Notes: a model not told the origin generated them from the letters alone. A stretch of DNA of 64,000 bases from Clostridium sp. TW13 (GCF_024345225.1 NZ_BROD01000002.1:25548-89547), one strand, 5' to 3'; shown: positions 50,710 to 60,375, counted from the stretch's first letter. A program made the numbers and translations.

Positions 50710-53352
50710 ATGAGACAAAATTTTCTATTAGAAGCTTTAGATAATAAATATTATTATGAAGGCATTGATAAATTAAAAAGCTCTGAGGAGTTTTATAATA
50801 TAGCTAGCAGTATATTGCCTAAGGAGTGGGAGCTAAAGAAAAGCTCAATATACTTAACTTGCATGAATAAGGCTCATAAAATACCACTTACAGGTTGGAA
50901 GATTCATATTTCAGCAACCTTAATTAATTGCAAAGAAATACTTGAATTTGTATCTAAAGCGGCTGTAGAAAATAACTTCTCTTTCAAATTTATGAGGGAT
51001 ACTAGGATATTGCAGATAACTTCTCAAAAAGCGTACTCAAGGGGTGGGTCTGGAAAGTTCATAACCATATATCCAGAAAATGAAGATGCATTTTTGAAGC
51101 TGCTTGAGATTTTTTATGCTAAATTAAAGGATTTTAAGGGCCCTTATATTCTTTCTGATAAAAGATACAAGAATTGTAAGGTTTTATATTATCGTTATGG
51201 AGGAATGATTGGACAATATAGAATGGAGAAGGATGGAGATCTTGTTCCTATAATTAAGGATGGTAATGGTAATTGGATTGATGATATTAGAAATCCTTAT
51301 TTTTCAGTGCCAGCTAATATAAAGAATCCTATTAAAGAACCTATAGTTAAGCCTGTTGAATCACATCTTGATACTACTTATAGAATTGATAAGCCCCTTA
51401 TTTTTTCTAATAGTGGTGGGGTTTATGAAGGTGTGAAGCTTGAAGATGGAAGACGGGTTATTATAAAGGAAGCTCGTCCTTATACCTGCTTTGTAGATGA
51501 TGAGAAGGATTCTATATATTTAAGAGAAAAGGAGTATTTCTTCTTAAAAAAGTTAGAAAAATCTAATATGGTTCCAACTCCTATTGAACTTTTTAAGGAA
51601 TGGGAGCACATCTTTTTGGTGGAGGAATTTCTTGAGGGTAAAACCTTGAAGAGCTTTTGTGCTCAACACAATCCTTTTTATAAGACCTTTAAAAACAGCG
51701 AAAATATAGATACTTATATTAAGAATTTGACAAAGGTATTCCTTAAGATAGTGGATTTCATTAAGATGGTTCATGAAAGTGATTTGATACTTGCGGATTT
51801 GTCTCCAAACAATATAATGATTACAGAGGATTTACAGGTTAAGTTTATTGATTTAGAAGCCTGCATAGAGAAGGGGGATGAGTCTTTTGCTCAAATGTCT
51901 ACCTCAGGTTACAGCGAGAAAATAACAAAAGATAATTTCATAGAGTCAGATTTATATGCCTTGGGTTGTGTATTTTTTAGCTGTTTGGCCCAAAGAAATG
52001 AGATGATACGTTTTGATCATGAGATTATAAAAAGATTCCTTGATAGTCTTTTAAAGGATTATTCCTTACCTCAGGATTTGGTGAACTTAATACTTGATTT
52101 AACTCAAAAAGACTTCAAAAAGAGACCTTCACTAGATCAGGTTAAAGAAAGATTAGAAGCCATTGAAGGAAGAAGTGAGGTTTGCATAAAGAGAGATAAC
52201 AAGCTAGATTATGAAGCTTTAGATTTAAAGTATAGTAATTTAACTAAAGAGTGCATAAAGGCTATAGATAACACTGCAAACTTAGAAGAAAAAGAGAGAC
52301 TTTTCCCAAACACTCCATGTATAGATAACTCTTTGAATATAACCTGCGGAGCTTTAGGAAACATATATATGATGAACTGCATGCAGGAAGAAGAGAAGAT
52401 TAATAGATACATGCCTTGGGTTATGGACAAGCTTCAGAAAATAGAGTCCTATGCACCAGGATTATATGTTGGAGTTAGCGGCGTTGCTTGGGTACTTTTG
52501 GAGCTAGGGTACAGAGAAAAGGCTATGGAAGTGCTTAAGAAGATTGATAAGAATCCATTGTTTGACAATAACTTTGGTATTCGCTGTGGACTTGCTGGAT
52601 ATGGACTAACCTTATTAAAGTTCTTCTTAGAAACTAAGGAGGAAGAATTTTTAGAGAAGGCAGTTTATATAGGGGACACATTAATTGCTTGTGCTAAGAT
52701 AGATGAATTAAACAAAACAGCCTGCTGGCCTGAGGGAAAGAAAGAAATTTCTATAGGTTATGGGGATGGAGCTACTGGAATTGCATTATTTTTATTATAT
52801 TTATCCTCAGTGAGCAAAGAAGAAAGATTTCTAGAAACAGGGAAGCTTGCTTTAAGATATGATTTGAAGGAGAAGATACTGGTAGAAGGTACAGAGTTTT
52901 ATTCCTTCCCTAGGGATAATAGCTTGACAAAGCCTTTATATCCATATTTTACAGAAGGTAATTCAGGGGTAATCTCAGTTTTATTAAGATATTATAAGGT
53001 TACTAAGGATAGCTTTTTTATGGAGGAAATAAATTCATTACTTCCAGGAATCTATGTAAAGTATGCTATTAATCCAGGCCTATTTTTTGGACTTACATCT
53101 CTTGGAAATACCCTATTAGATTGCTATGAATTCTTAGGGGATGCAGCTTATAAGGAGATGGCTTATGATGTGGCAGAAGGAATTTATTTATACAAGATAG
53201 ACTCTCCAGACGGAGTGTTATTCCCAGGAAATCTTATAAATAAATTATCTACAGATCTTGGCAGTGGTACTTCAGGTATTGTTCTCTTCTTTAATAGATT
53301 GGTAAATAATTCAGGTAACTTTTGCTTCTTTTTAGACGAGTTACTAAGATAG
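50710..53352 (+). CDS. Class III lanthipeptide synthetase LanKC
   Basis: 880 residues. Three parts as in LabKC-type enzymes: an N-terminal lyase region (about 1-215), a Ser/Thr kinase region (glycine loop SNSGGVYEGV near 232, VIIKEARP Lys near 254, catalytic ADLSPNN near 362-368, metal site KFIDLEACI near 379-387) and a C-terminal LanC-like cyclase (about 520-880: GVSGVAWVLLELG, GLAGYGLTLLKF, GDGATGIALFLL, GTSGIVLFF). The cyclase has none of the Cys/Cys/His zinc ligands, which separates class III from class IV. It would phosphorylate and eliminate Ser/Thr and close (labionin or lanthionine) rings in the six precursors upstream. Confidence 0.85.
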   Translation: MRQNFLLEALDNKYYYEGIDKLKSSEEFYNIASSILPKEWELKKSSIYLTCMNKAHKIPLTGWKIHISATLINCKEILEFVSKAAVENNFSFKFMRDTRILQITSQKAYSRGGSGKFITIYPENEDAFLKLLEIFYAKLKDFKGPYILSDKRYKNCKVLYYRYGGMIGQYRMEKDGDLVPIIKDGNGNWIDDIRNPYFSVPANIKNPIKEPIVKPVESHLDTTYRIDKPLIFSNSGGVYEGVKLEDGRRVIIKEARPYTCFVDDEKDSIYLREKEYFFLKKLEKSNMVPTPIELFKEWEHIFLVEEFLEGKTLKSFCAQHNPFYKTFKNSENIDTYIKNLTKVFLKIVDFIKMVHESDLILADLSPNNIMITEDLQVKFIDLEACIEKGDESFAQMSTSGYSEKITKDNFIESDLYALGCVFFSCLAQRNEMIRFDHEIIKRFLDSLLKDYSLPQDLVNLILDLTQKDFKKRPSLDQVKERLEAIEGRSEVCIKRDNKLDYEALDLKYSNLTKECIKAIDNTANLEEKERLFPNTPCIDNSLNITCGALGNIYMMNCMQEEEKINRYMPWVMDKLQKIESYAPGLYVGVSGVAWVLLELGYREKAMEVLKKIDKNPLFDNNFGIRCGLAGYGLTLLKFFLETKEEEFLEKAVYIGDTLIACAKIDELNKTACWPEGKKEISIGYGDGATGIALFLLYLSSVSKEERFLETGKLALRYDLKEKILVEGTEFYSFPRDNSLTKPLYPYFTEGNSGVISVLLRYYKVTKDSFFMEEINSLLPGIYVKYAINPGLFFGLTSLGNTLLDCYEFLGDAAYKEMAYDVAEGIYLYKIDSPDGVLFPGNLINKLSTDLGSGTSGIVLFFNRLVNNSGNFCFFLDELLR

Positions 53353-53379
53353 TTTTAGAAATAGAGGTGAAGGATAGTC

Positions 53380-54966
53380 ATGAAAAGCATTATTTTAAAG
53401 AATAAAAATATAGTAATAGTGGCTTGCATTTTTAATATAATGGCATCTCTAGTAGTAGTAATAACCTCATTGATGCTAACCAATCTTTTAAATGCCATTA
53501 TTGCAAGGGATGTTAAGGATTTAATAAAACAAACAATACTACTGCTACTTGGCTGGGGAGTACTTTTAATCTTAGACTATATGAAGAGTATCCTTTCCTC
53601 AAAGGCTATAGCCAGGATGAATTCTACCTTAAGATATGAGATATCAGAAAAGCTAACCAAGATGGATTATGAAGAATTTTATTCAGAAGAAACTGGCAGC
53701 TATGTTTCTTGGTTAACCAATGATATAAGTCAAATTGAAAACTTAGGCTTTAGTTCTATTTTCACAATTGTCTACGGTTTGGCAACAGTGGTGTTTTCAC
53801 TTGGAGGCTTATTTTTTATCCATTATTGGGTGGCTATATCTTCAATAATAATGCTTATAATAATGTCAGTGGTGCCAAAGCTAATGAATAAAACTATTGA
53901 AAAGTACTCAAAGAATATGTCCATTCAGCAGGAGGAGTTTGTGAAGGTCACCAAGGAAACTATTAATGGTCATGAAATATTGTATAGCTATAATTTATTA
54001 TCTAGATTAAAAAATAATATTTCAAAGGGGTCTGAGGCTTTAGAAGGAGCTAAATATACCTTTAGGCAAAAACAAACCTTAGTCAGTGAATTGATTGGAC
54101 TTACCAATATATTTTCTCAAATCGGTATAAACTTTATAACAGGGTATTTATCAGTTATTGGCTTAACAAGCATAGGCAATATTCTGCCCGCAGGAAGTCT
54201 AGCAGGGACCTTCTTTTGTGCAGTTTCTAATATATTAAGATCAAGAACAGCTATACAATCTACTAAGCCTATTTTTGAAAAGTTCAATATAGATAATGTA
54301 GAGAATAGTGGGAAGGTCATCTGTCCTGAATTCAATAAAGCTATTGAATTAAGAAATTTAGATTTTAGTTATGAAGCTAAGGAAGTTTTAAAGGATGTTT
54401 CTCTTACCTTTGAGAAGGACAAAAAGTACGCAATATTAGGGGCTAGTGGCAGTGGAAAATCTACTTTGATTAAATTAATCTTGGGACATCTAAGGGGATA
54501 TAAAGGGAAGATTTGTATTGATAATAAGGATATAAAACTATATGATTCCCAAAGTATAAGGGACAACATTGCATATATCAGCCAAGATGTTTATGTATTT
54601 AGTGGCACTATAGAAGAAAATATCACCTTGAATGAAAGCTTTAGCAAGGAAGAAATGGACAGAGCTTTAAAGGAAAGTTGTTTAAATGAATTTGTTTACT
54701 CCTTAGAAGATAAACTAAATACTGTAATAAGTGAAGATGGGAACAATCTTTCAGGAGGACAAAAACAACGTATAGCTATAGCAAGGGCTTTGATTAGAAA
54801 AAAGCCTGTGCTTATAATAGATGAAGGCACTTCTGCCCTAGATAAAAAGAATGCTATGGAAGTAGAGTCTGCTTTATTGAAGAATAAAAATCTTACGGTA
54901 CTTCTTATAACTCACCATTTAAATGAAGAGCTTATGGATGATTTTGATGAAGTGGTTAATTTATAA
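53380..54966 (+). CDS. Lanthipeptide ABC exporter (TM plus ATPase)
   Basis: 528 residues, 27 bp after lanKC. Six-helix membrane part (about 1-310), then ATPase: Walker A GASGSGKST (about 354-362), signature NLSGGQKQRIAIARAL (about 452-467), Walker B VLIIDEGTSALD (about 473-484), H-loop ITHHL. There is no N-terminal C39 peptidase, so leader removal must be done by another protease, as is common in class III systems; none is encoded next to the operon. Confidence 0.85.
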   Translation: MKSIILKNKNIVIVACIFNIMASLVVVITSLMLTNLLNAIIARDVKDLIKQTILLLLGWGVLLILDYMKSILSSKAIARMNSTLRYEISEKLTKMDYEEFYSEETGSYVSWLTNDISQIENLGFSSIFTIVYGLATVVFSLGGLFFIHYWVAISSIIMLIIMSVVPKLMNKTIEKYSKNMSIQQEEFVKVTKETINGHEILYSYNLLSRLKNNISKGSEALEGAKYTFRQKQTLVSELIGLTNIFSQIGINFITGYLSVIGLTSIGNILPAGSLAGTFFCAVSNILRSRTAIQSTKPIFEKFNIDNVENSGKVICPEFNKAIELRNLDFSYEAKEVLKDVSLTFEKDKKYAILGASGSGKSTLIKLILGHLRGYKGKICIDNKDIKLYDSQSIRDNIAYISQDVYVFSGTIEENITLNESFSKEEMDRALKESCLNEFVYSLEDKLNTVISEDGNNLSGGQKQRIAIARALIRKKPVLIIDEGTSALDKKNAMEVESALLKNKNLTVLLITHHLNEELMDDFDEVVNL

Positions 54967-55009
54967 AAATATAGGAAACAGCAGTTTATATGCTGTTTCC
55001 TATATTTTT
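54966..55009 (+). terminator. Terminator of the lanthipeptide operon
   Basis: AAAATATAGGAAACAGCA paired with TGCTGTTTCCTATATTTTT; similar to the terminator beside the CBM21 gene at 46585, which suggests it came with the relic at 55020. Confidence 0.85.
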
Positions 55010-55019
55010 AAGAATAAAT

Positions 55020-55135
55020 TTAATTGAAGTTATAGTTAGCTCATAAATTGTTATCCCAGTGCTGTACACCATGTAATACATAATAAGCTGAAAGCTTAAA
55101 TTCAGTTTCCATCCTAAATGGTACTTATACAATAT
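55020..55135 (-). pseudogene. Relic of a CBM21 protein gene
   Basis: The minus strand reads VPFRMETEFKLSAYYVLHG, then VQHWDNNL-stop-ANYNFN-stop, matching the end of the 46639 protein (VPFGRGTEVKLAVYYVLDG ... HWDNNLGENYSFN). Two internal stops; only about 36 codons survive. Confidence 0.8.
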
Positions 55136-55172
55136 GTTTTTTTCTGTAATTACAGAAAAATTAAGCCTTTAT

Positions 55173-55754
55173 CTACTTCTCTAAATTAGCATCATAATGC
55201 TTTATATATCTATAAAGGGTGGCTCTGCTTACCCCTAGAAGCTTTGCAAATTCTACTGCGGTGATTTCCTTTAGGGTCCACCTTCTATAATATTTAGGAA
55301 ATTCCTTTGGAAGGGTGGTTTCTGGTCTGCCTATAGGTTTTCCACTCTTAGTTCCAAAGATCTTGGCTTTTTCAAGACCTTCACGAACTCTATCAGCAGT
55401 TATTTCTCTTTCCATTTCAGCTACAGCTCCTAAAATGGTGAGCATAAACTTATACATATCTCCCTTTGTATTGAAGCCTTCCTTTATAAAATGCACTGTT
55501 ACATCCTTATCCTTAAAGTAGCTGCAGAGATATCTTAAGTCATCCACGTTTCTTCCAAGCCTGCTAATGCTCTCGCAATAGATGTTGTCCTGAGCTTTGG
55601 AGTCTAACATAAGCTTGTTAAGTTCAGGTCTGTCCTTGGTTTTTCCGCTGACTTTGTCAAGGTACCTTTTATCTATTTTTATATTATTAAAGGCAAGCTC
55701 TTGCCTACGTTCATCCTGCTTTGTGGTGCTTACACGTTCATAACTATAATTCAT
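55173..55754 (-). CDS. Serine recombinase (resolvase/invertase family)
   Basis: 193 residues. Resolvase fold with YSYERVSTTKQDERRQ (nucleophile Ser near 8), CESISRLGRNVDDL, GAVAEMEREITADRVREGL, then a C-terminal HTH (VEFAKLLGVSRATLYRYIKH). The size of TnpR/Hin proteins. Probably resolves plasmid multimers. The res site is not clearly visible; the palindrome near 55808 is a candidate. Confidence 0.85.
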   Translation of the reverse strand: MNYSYERVSTTKQDERRQELAFNNIKIDKRYLDKVSGKTKDRPELNKLMLDSKAQDNIYCESISRLGRNVDDLRYLCSYFKDKDVTVHFIKEGFNTKGDMYKFMLTILGAVAEMEREITADRVREGLEKAKIFGTKSGKPIGRPETTLPKEFPKYYRRWTLKEITAVEFAKLLGVSRATLYRYIKHYDANLEK

Positions 55755-55836
55755 TTTAAAGCAATTCTCCTTTAATTAAGATATCCTAAAATAGTAAGTA
55801 CTAAGGAATCTTCAAAAAATAAATAAGTTTATATGC

Positions 55837-56529
55837 CTAATATCTTTCTAGGCAATTGTTGTATAGAAAATCAAAAATATTATCTGCTTCTCTAGTGTTA
55901 TAGAACTCAACCATTAAAGTATTAAACTCTAATCTATCCTTTGCTTTAATATTAAAAATTCCTTGGCCGTTATATATTAAAATCATGTTAGAAATTAATC
56001 TAGAAGTTCTTTTGTTACCATCATAATAAAATTGATTTAGAGCGCCCCATAGGAATATGTCAAAAGCTAACTCTGTTTGGCTTTTGCATCTTTTTATTAA
56101 TTCAGGTAATTCGCTTTCAAATATATTTTCTAAGTCTTCAGCTTTTGGAGGCATGAATTCTGTACCAGCTATTCTAACTTGACCTGTTCTAAAGGCTCCA
56201 CTGATTAAGGCTTCATTTTCAGCAACTATATGATTGAATTCATTAAAAGTAACAGCATTAAGAATAACTTTGTTTTGACTTACTATATCAAATAAGTAAC
56301 TCCACGCATTTCTAATACTAAAAATCTGCTGTTCATCACTTACCTTATGTCCGCCTATAGTAATTCCATCTAGTAAAGTTTGAACTTCTGGGTAGGTGAA
56401 TGGATTTCCTTCTAAGCTAGCCATATTGAAAACTACATCAGGAAGTAATTTTTTTACCAGCATAATTAACTTTTTAGTGTCTAGTGCAGGACATATATCT
56501 TCATAAGATTTACTTCTATTAAATAACAT
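55837..56529 (-). CDS. Fic/Doc family protein with altered catalytic motif
   Basis: 230 residues. An inhibitory-helix-like motif ASLEGNPFTYPEVQTLL near 38 and a Fic core. The active-site loop reads ALNQFYYDGNKRTSRL instead of HxFxDGNxRxxR: the catalytic His is Asn, while F, D/G, N, K/R are kept. A target loop (TEFMPPKAEDLEN) is present. Without the His, AMP transfer should be lost or changed; it may be a decoy, repressor-like or altered-specificity protein. No antitoxin neighbour. Confidence 0.75.
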   Translation of the reverse strand: MLFNRSKSYEDICPALDTKKLIMLVKKLLPDVVFNMASLEGNPFTYPEVQTLLDGITIGGHKVSDEQQIFSIRNAWSYLFDIVSQNKVILNAVTFNEFNHIVAENEALISGAFRTGQVRIAGTEFMPPKAEDLENIFESELPELIKRCKSQTELAFDIFLWGALNQFYYDGNKRTSRLISNMILIYNGQGIFNIKAKDRLEFNTLMVEFYNTREADNIFDFLYNNCLERY

Positions 56530-57203
56530 ATTGTCATCTCCTTAAATTCTTTCATGATAAAATTATAAAGTGTATCATAAAACTATGCAAGTAGCATGAT
56601 ACACTTTTTGAAAGTTATAGTCCTATATTTACTTTAAAATTTCATAGATTTTCTTGTTAAAATACATGTATTATAAAACTTTAGTTTTTTGAGATACAAA
56701 TAGTGGATATATGTAATAGTTTGTAATTACATTAGATTTGTTAATAAGTAAGAAACTCTGTAAACTATAAATTATATAAAAAGAAAAGAGCATCCTTATT
56801 TAATTTATAAATAAGGTAGCTCTTTCTTGTAAACTATCCTGAGGGAGATATTAATTTTTAAGGTATCTATTTATTAAACAAACCAATAAGGTTGTTTGTT
56901 GAATTATGCAAAAACTTTTTTAATAATTTAATTCCTGTAATAATTATATACATAAGTGAGATTATATGTAAATAGGCGCTGGAGTTGTATTTTGCTACAG
57001 AAGACTAATTTTAAGAAAATATGATGAAAAATTTCAAAAAGTTATGCCTAAAATGCTAGATTAAAGCACTTAAAGTAAGAATAATAGGCTCCTTATAGTT
57101 TGGGACAAAAAACAGTGATTTTCTGAGTAAGGAGACTGTTTTAGTAATACCAAACAAAGAATTGCAATGATTTTTACCAAAAGATTTGCTGAAAGCTGTT
57201 TAT
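56530..57203. other. Noncoding stretch with three hairpins
   Basis: AAGTGTATCAT...ATGATACACTT (56571-56609), a probable terminator or operator near the fic start; AAGAGC...CCTTATTT/AAATAAGG...GCTCTT (56785-56827), a terminator; and GTTTGG...ACAGT/ACTGT...CCAAAC (57100-57157). No supported gene, although a run AAGTTATGCCTAAAATG resembles sequence at 58465, suggesting gene debris on both sides of the phosphoesterase gene. Confidence 0.5.
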
Positions 57204-57236
57204 AAAAAAAAAAGAATGACTTTCGCCATTCTTATA
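57204..57236 (-). terminator. Terminator of the metallophosphoesterase gene
   Basis: AAGAATGGCGAAAGTCATTCTT on the minus strand, followed by Ts. Confidence 0.8.
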
Positions 57237-57255
57237 TATTAAGATAAAGGGTTTT

Positions 57256-58305
57256 TTAATTTCGCACGTCTCTCTTAGATACAAAGGAAACGCTTGTTGG
57301 TGATTTATATTGTACACCATCAACATGTACATGGTCACTATATACTATAACATGCAAACCTTGGGCGCAGTATTTCACTGAAGAAGTATTAAATACTGAA
57401 CATCCTCCTAATTGGTAAAAATCATCGTTATTTCCGCCAAATGCATCCTTGGATCCGTCAGGTGCATTTTTGTATTGATTAAAATCTCTATGAGTATGGC
57501 TGGTAAACATTATAGTCTTATTATATTGTTTAATATTATTTTCAAAATAATCACCATTAGGATCATTATAGCTACGTTCACAAATACAATTTGTCCAATC
57601 TGAACCTTGTACTGTTCCGTGTGGAGGTTGATGGCAGAAAACAAACTTCCATCCGCTAGTAGAATTTAATTTACTAAATAAATGACTTAACTGATAGTTA
57701 CGATTAAGATCAGCACAGTTAATTTGTTGATCATAGGCTAGCTTGTCAGTTCCCAAGAAGAAAAATAGATTTCCCTTTACATACTTCCAATCATAGGAAT
57801 TGCCAGCATCACGAACAGCATCGCTATGATTTAAGTAATTAGTTTGAATTCTATTTGTTTCTCTAATAAAGGTATCAAGAGATTGATTATAGTTTTCTAC
57901 ATGAGGAGAATCACCAGGGTGGTCATCGAACTCATGATTGCCATAGTTAAAATAGATATATGGTAACCTTTTACCAGAATTTGCAGAGCTAATAAGCTTA
58001 CCTAAAGTATCGTACTCACTGTTATCATCAACTACATCACCATTCATAACTATGCAACTATCACTACCAAATTTATACTTTATACATTGTAGTGCATTGG
58101 TGAAATTAACATTTCTATCCCCATCATTTACGTTTACGTGACAATCTGAAATAACACTAAAGCTATATAAAGGAGTATCGGATAGTGCAGTGCCAGTTGT
58201 TGTTTTAGCTGCTGCTGCAAAGGAACCTGTTGAAGTTGCTGTAACTAAGCTTGCAGCAGTAATGGCAGTAACTAAAAGTTTCAATAAACTTTTCTTTTTT
58301 TTCAT
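57256..58305 (-). CDS. Secreted calcineurin-like metallophosphoesterase
   Basis: 349 residues. Signal peptide (KKKKSLLKLLVTAITAASL ..., cleavage after SFA near 30). Full dimetal set: SDCHVN (DxH), GDVVDD, YGNHEFD (GNHE), FCHQPPH and TSHTHRD. Purple-acid/calcineurin-type fold acting outside the cell on a phosphate ester of unknown identity. Monocistronic, with its own terminator. Upstream to 58563 is noncoding. Confidence 0.85.
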   Translation of the reverse strand: MKKKKSLLKLLVTAITAASLVTATSTGSFAAAAKTTTGTALSDTPLYSFSVISDCHVNVNDGDRNVNFTNALQCIKYKFGSDSCIVMNGDVVDDNSEYDTLGKLISSANSGKRLPYIYFNYGNHEFDDHPGDSPHVENYNQSLDTFIRETNRIQTNYLNHSDAVRDAGNSYDWKYVKGNLFFFLGTDKLAYDQQINCADLNRNYQLSHLFSKLNSTSGWKFVFCHQPPHGTVQGSDWTNCICERSYNDPNGDYFENNIKQYNKTIMFTSHTHRDFNQYKNAPDGSKDAFGGNNDDFYQLGGCSVFNTSSVKYCAQGLHVIVYSDHVHVDGVQYKSPTSVSFVSKRDVRN

Positions 58306-58530
58306 AAAATTATCCCCCTAACATACAATTTTGATCTTAATTTCATAAATAGCTATTTAACAGTAATAATTATACAATTGTATGTAATTATATGTAAAGT
58401 AACTGGAGATAAGAGTAAACTTTACAATTTGAAATGTAAGGGATATCTAAGCTTTGATTTTCACAAAGTTATGCTTAAAAAAGAGATCAGAGAACCTAAA
58501 ACTAGCATAATAGTATATTATTGGTTTAAG

Positions 58531-58561
58531 AAAAAAAAGAATGACTTTACGCCATTCTCTC
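58531..58561 (-). terminator. Terminator of the second Rep_3 gene
   Basis: AGAATGGCGTAAAGTCATTCT on the minus strand with T-run; very like the terminator at 57204, another sign of duplication around the phosphoesterase. Confidence 0.75.
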
Positions 58562-58563
58562 TA

Positions 58564-59607
58564 TTACTCATCCCATCCAAGCAGTTTATTTTCTAAGTCC
58601 TTATAATCATAATTTCTTTCTTCAAAGTTATGAAAGTTAGTGGTTTTAGAATTTACTTTTGGTTCATTGAAGGCTCCTGGTTTAACTTGAGAGAGCATAA
58701 GTCCCACAAAATTTTCAGCTTCCTTGTTTTTGAAGTGATTGTATACCTTATTTATTTGATTTATATCTCCTTCTGAGCTGTTATATATTTTTAGAGCTTC
58801 TGAAGGGGTGATATTTTTATCCTTCATCATAGAAACAATTGTATTTATAGCTTCTTCTAAACCTTCACTTTTTTCTTCAGAAGATAGGTTTTCTTCATTT
58901 AGGGGCTGTGGAATTAGGTTTATAGCTTCATTTATCTTATTTTTATTTGAATTTATGTAAAACTTTATGCTGGTAACCTTTTTCCCTGTTTTTATCTCGT
59001 CAAAGTCAAAGCTTATGTCTGTTTTGTCTTGAAGCTCCCTTTGTGCCTGCACTATAATTCTATTTTTAAAATTTTGATAAACCAGATAAGAGCCTGTGTC
59101 TGCCTTTAGAATTTTTCTAAGTTCATCCACTTCTATTTCTGCAGATTTTTTAAATTCATTTGATTTTAAAATTTCGTACATTCTAATGGAGTACTTTCCT
59201 TTAAGCTCCAGCACGTTTTTTAACCTATAGCTGGTGTAGAATTCTTTTAAGCCCAGCATAAAAGGTTTAAGCTTTGGGCTAAACTCAAGTTCAATGGTGC
59301 CTGTGCCTTTTCTATAATGGGCAGAAGATAGCCAAGCCACTTGAAGAATGTCATCGCCTTGCTTAATCTCTAAGACCTTTTGCATCAGTTCCTTTGTGAT
59401 CTTCGGAATCTTTGTGTATTTTCTCTTATCCTCAATGCCCAAAAGATGAATAAAGTCCTTAATGCTAAACTTGTAAGGTTTAAAATCCTCATCTGTAGGC
59501 TGCACTGTACTAGCTAAAGTTAATATAATTCTTTGTTCTTCTAAACTTAAATCATAATTTGATGTTATTAAAGTATTTGCCTTAGTAACTAGATAATTCT
59601 CGTTCAT
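58564..59607 (-). CDS. Rep_3 family plasmid replication initiator (replicon B)
   Basis: 347 residues, paralog of the protein at 37516 over its length (ENYLVTKANTLITSNYDLSLEEQ ..., VAWLSSAHYRKGTGTIEL, YSIRMYEILKS, EIKTGKKVTSIKFYI, ENKLLGWDE; parts only). Winged-helix Rep_3 initiator. Its iterons (59675-59822) have another sequence from those of replicon A, so the two are compatible replicons joined in one molecule. Confidence 0.9.
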   Translation of the reverse strand: MNENYLVTKANTLITSNYDLSLEEQRIILTLASTVQPTDEDFKPYKFSIKDFIHLLGIEDKRKYTKIPKITKELMQKVLEIKQGDDILQVAWLSSAHYRKGTGTIELEFSPKLKPFMLGLKEFYTSYRLKNVLELKGKYSIRMYEILKSNEFKKSAEIEVDELRKILKADTGSYLVYQNFKNRIIVQAQRELQDKTDISFDFDEIKTGKKVTSIKFYINSNKNKINEAINLIPQPLNEENLSSEEKSEGLEEAINTIVSMMKDKNITPSEALKIYNSSEGDINQINKVYNHFKNKEAENFVGLMLSQVKPGAFNEPKVNSKTTNFHNFEERNYDYKDLENKLLGWDE

Positions 59608-59674
59608 AAATCCACCTCATAGGATGATTATATCACTAACTAATACATAGGCAATAGTGATGTATTAGTTAATG

Positions 59675-59822
59675 GGTAGCTAAATGTATTATTTAAGGTA
59701 GTCATTTGTATTAGTTAGGTAGCTATTTGTATTAGTTAAGGTAGCCATCTGTATTAGTTAGGTAGCCAAATGTATTAGTTGGGTAGCTATTTGTATTAGT
59801 ACGGTAGTCATTTGTATTATTA
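59675..59822. repeat. Iteron array of replicon B (origin)
   Basis: Seven copies of about 21 bp, consensus GGTAG(C/T)(C/T)ATTTGTATTAGTTA, starting at 59675, 59697, 59718, 59740, 59761, 59782 and 59803. An AT-rich tract with ATAAAACAACAACAG follows, shared with replicon A downstream of its iterons. The gap to 59993 holds no gene. Confidence 0.9.
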
Positions 59823-59993
59823 AAAATTTTAAAGCCTTGATATAACTGACTTTACGCTAGGTCTAAACATATAAACAATAAAAACATAAAAACAAATAAA
59901 ACAACAACAGGGTGGTTGTAGGAAAAATATTTAATTTAATATTAGGTTTATATTTCATTAATTTAAATCTTTATAGTTTATGTAATTAAATTA

Positions 59994-60296
59994 ATGAAAG
60001 AAGGTATAAAAAATCCAGAAATGAGAGTTGCTTTTTTAGGCGGCTTGAAGGATTTTGGTTATATTGACTCTAATGTTGATATTAATAGCACTGCTAATTC
60101 AGTTGGTTCAGTAACTTGGGATAACAGTAAGGTAGTGTTTACCTTGGGTGTTCCTAAATCACAACAACCAAAGTCAAAAACAGATGATTTTAATAATAGC
60201 GTAATAAGGAGCTATTACGTAGTTGGCAAAATTGTTAACTGCGCAATAGCTTTTACCATTAAAAGAATTATGTGGTATAATTTTCATATGAGTTGA
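59994..60296 (+). CDS. Possible small gene or gene fragment
   Basis: 100 residues (MKEGIKNPEMRVAFLGGLKD ... WDNSKVVFTLGVPKSQQPKSK ...). The first 60 residues have protein-like composition, but no ribosome site precedes the ATG and the last part looks random, so it may be a truncated remnant next to the origin. No family recognised. Confidence 0.3.
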   Translation: MKEGIKNPEMRVAFLGGLKDFGYIDSNVDINSTANSVGSVTWDNSKVVFTLGVPKSQQPKSKTDDFNNSVIRSYYVVGKIVNCAIAFTIKRIMWYNFHMS

Positions 60297-60375
60297 TAAT
60301 ATAAATTTTATAGTAGTTTGTATTAATCAGAGTCTATGTTTTAAAATAAATATTAGGAAATTTGGGGGCTATAAA

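Noticed and set aside
53380..54966. Bifunctional peptidase-exporter (C39) for the lanthipeptides
   Set aside because: The protein starts directly with membrane helices; there is no N-terminal Cys/His peptidase domain.
58378..58596. Plus-strand 72-codon frame
   Set aside because: No ribosome site and runs into the antisense of the Rep gene; probably debris.
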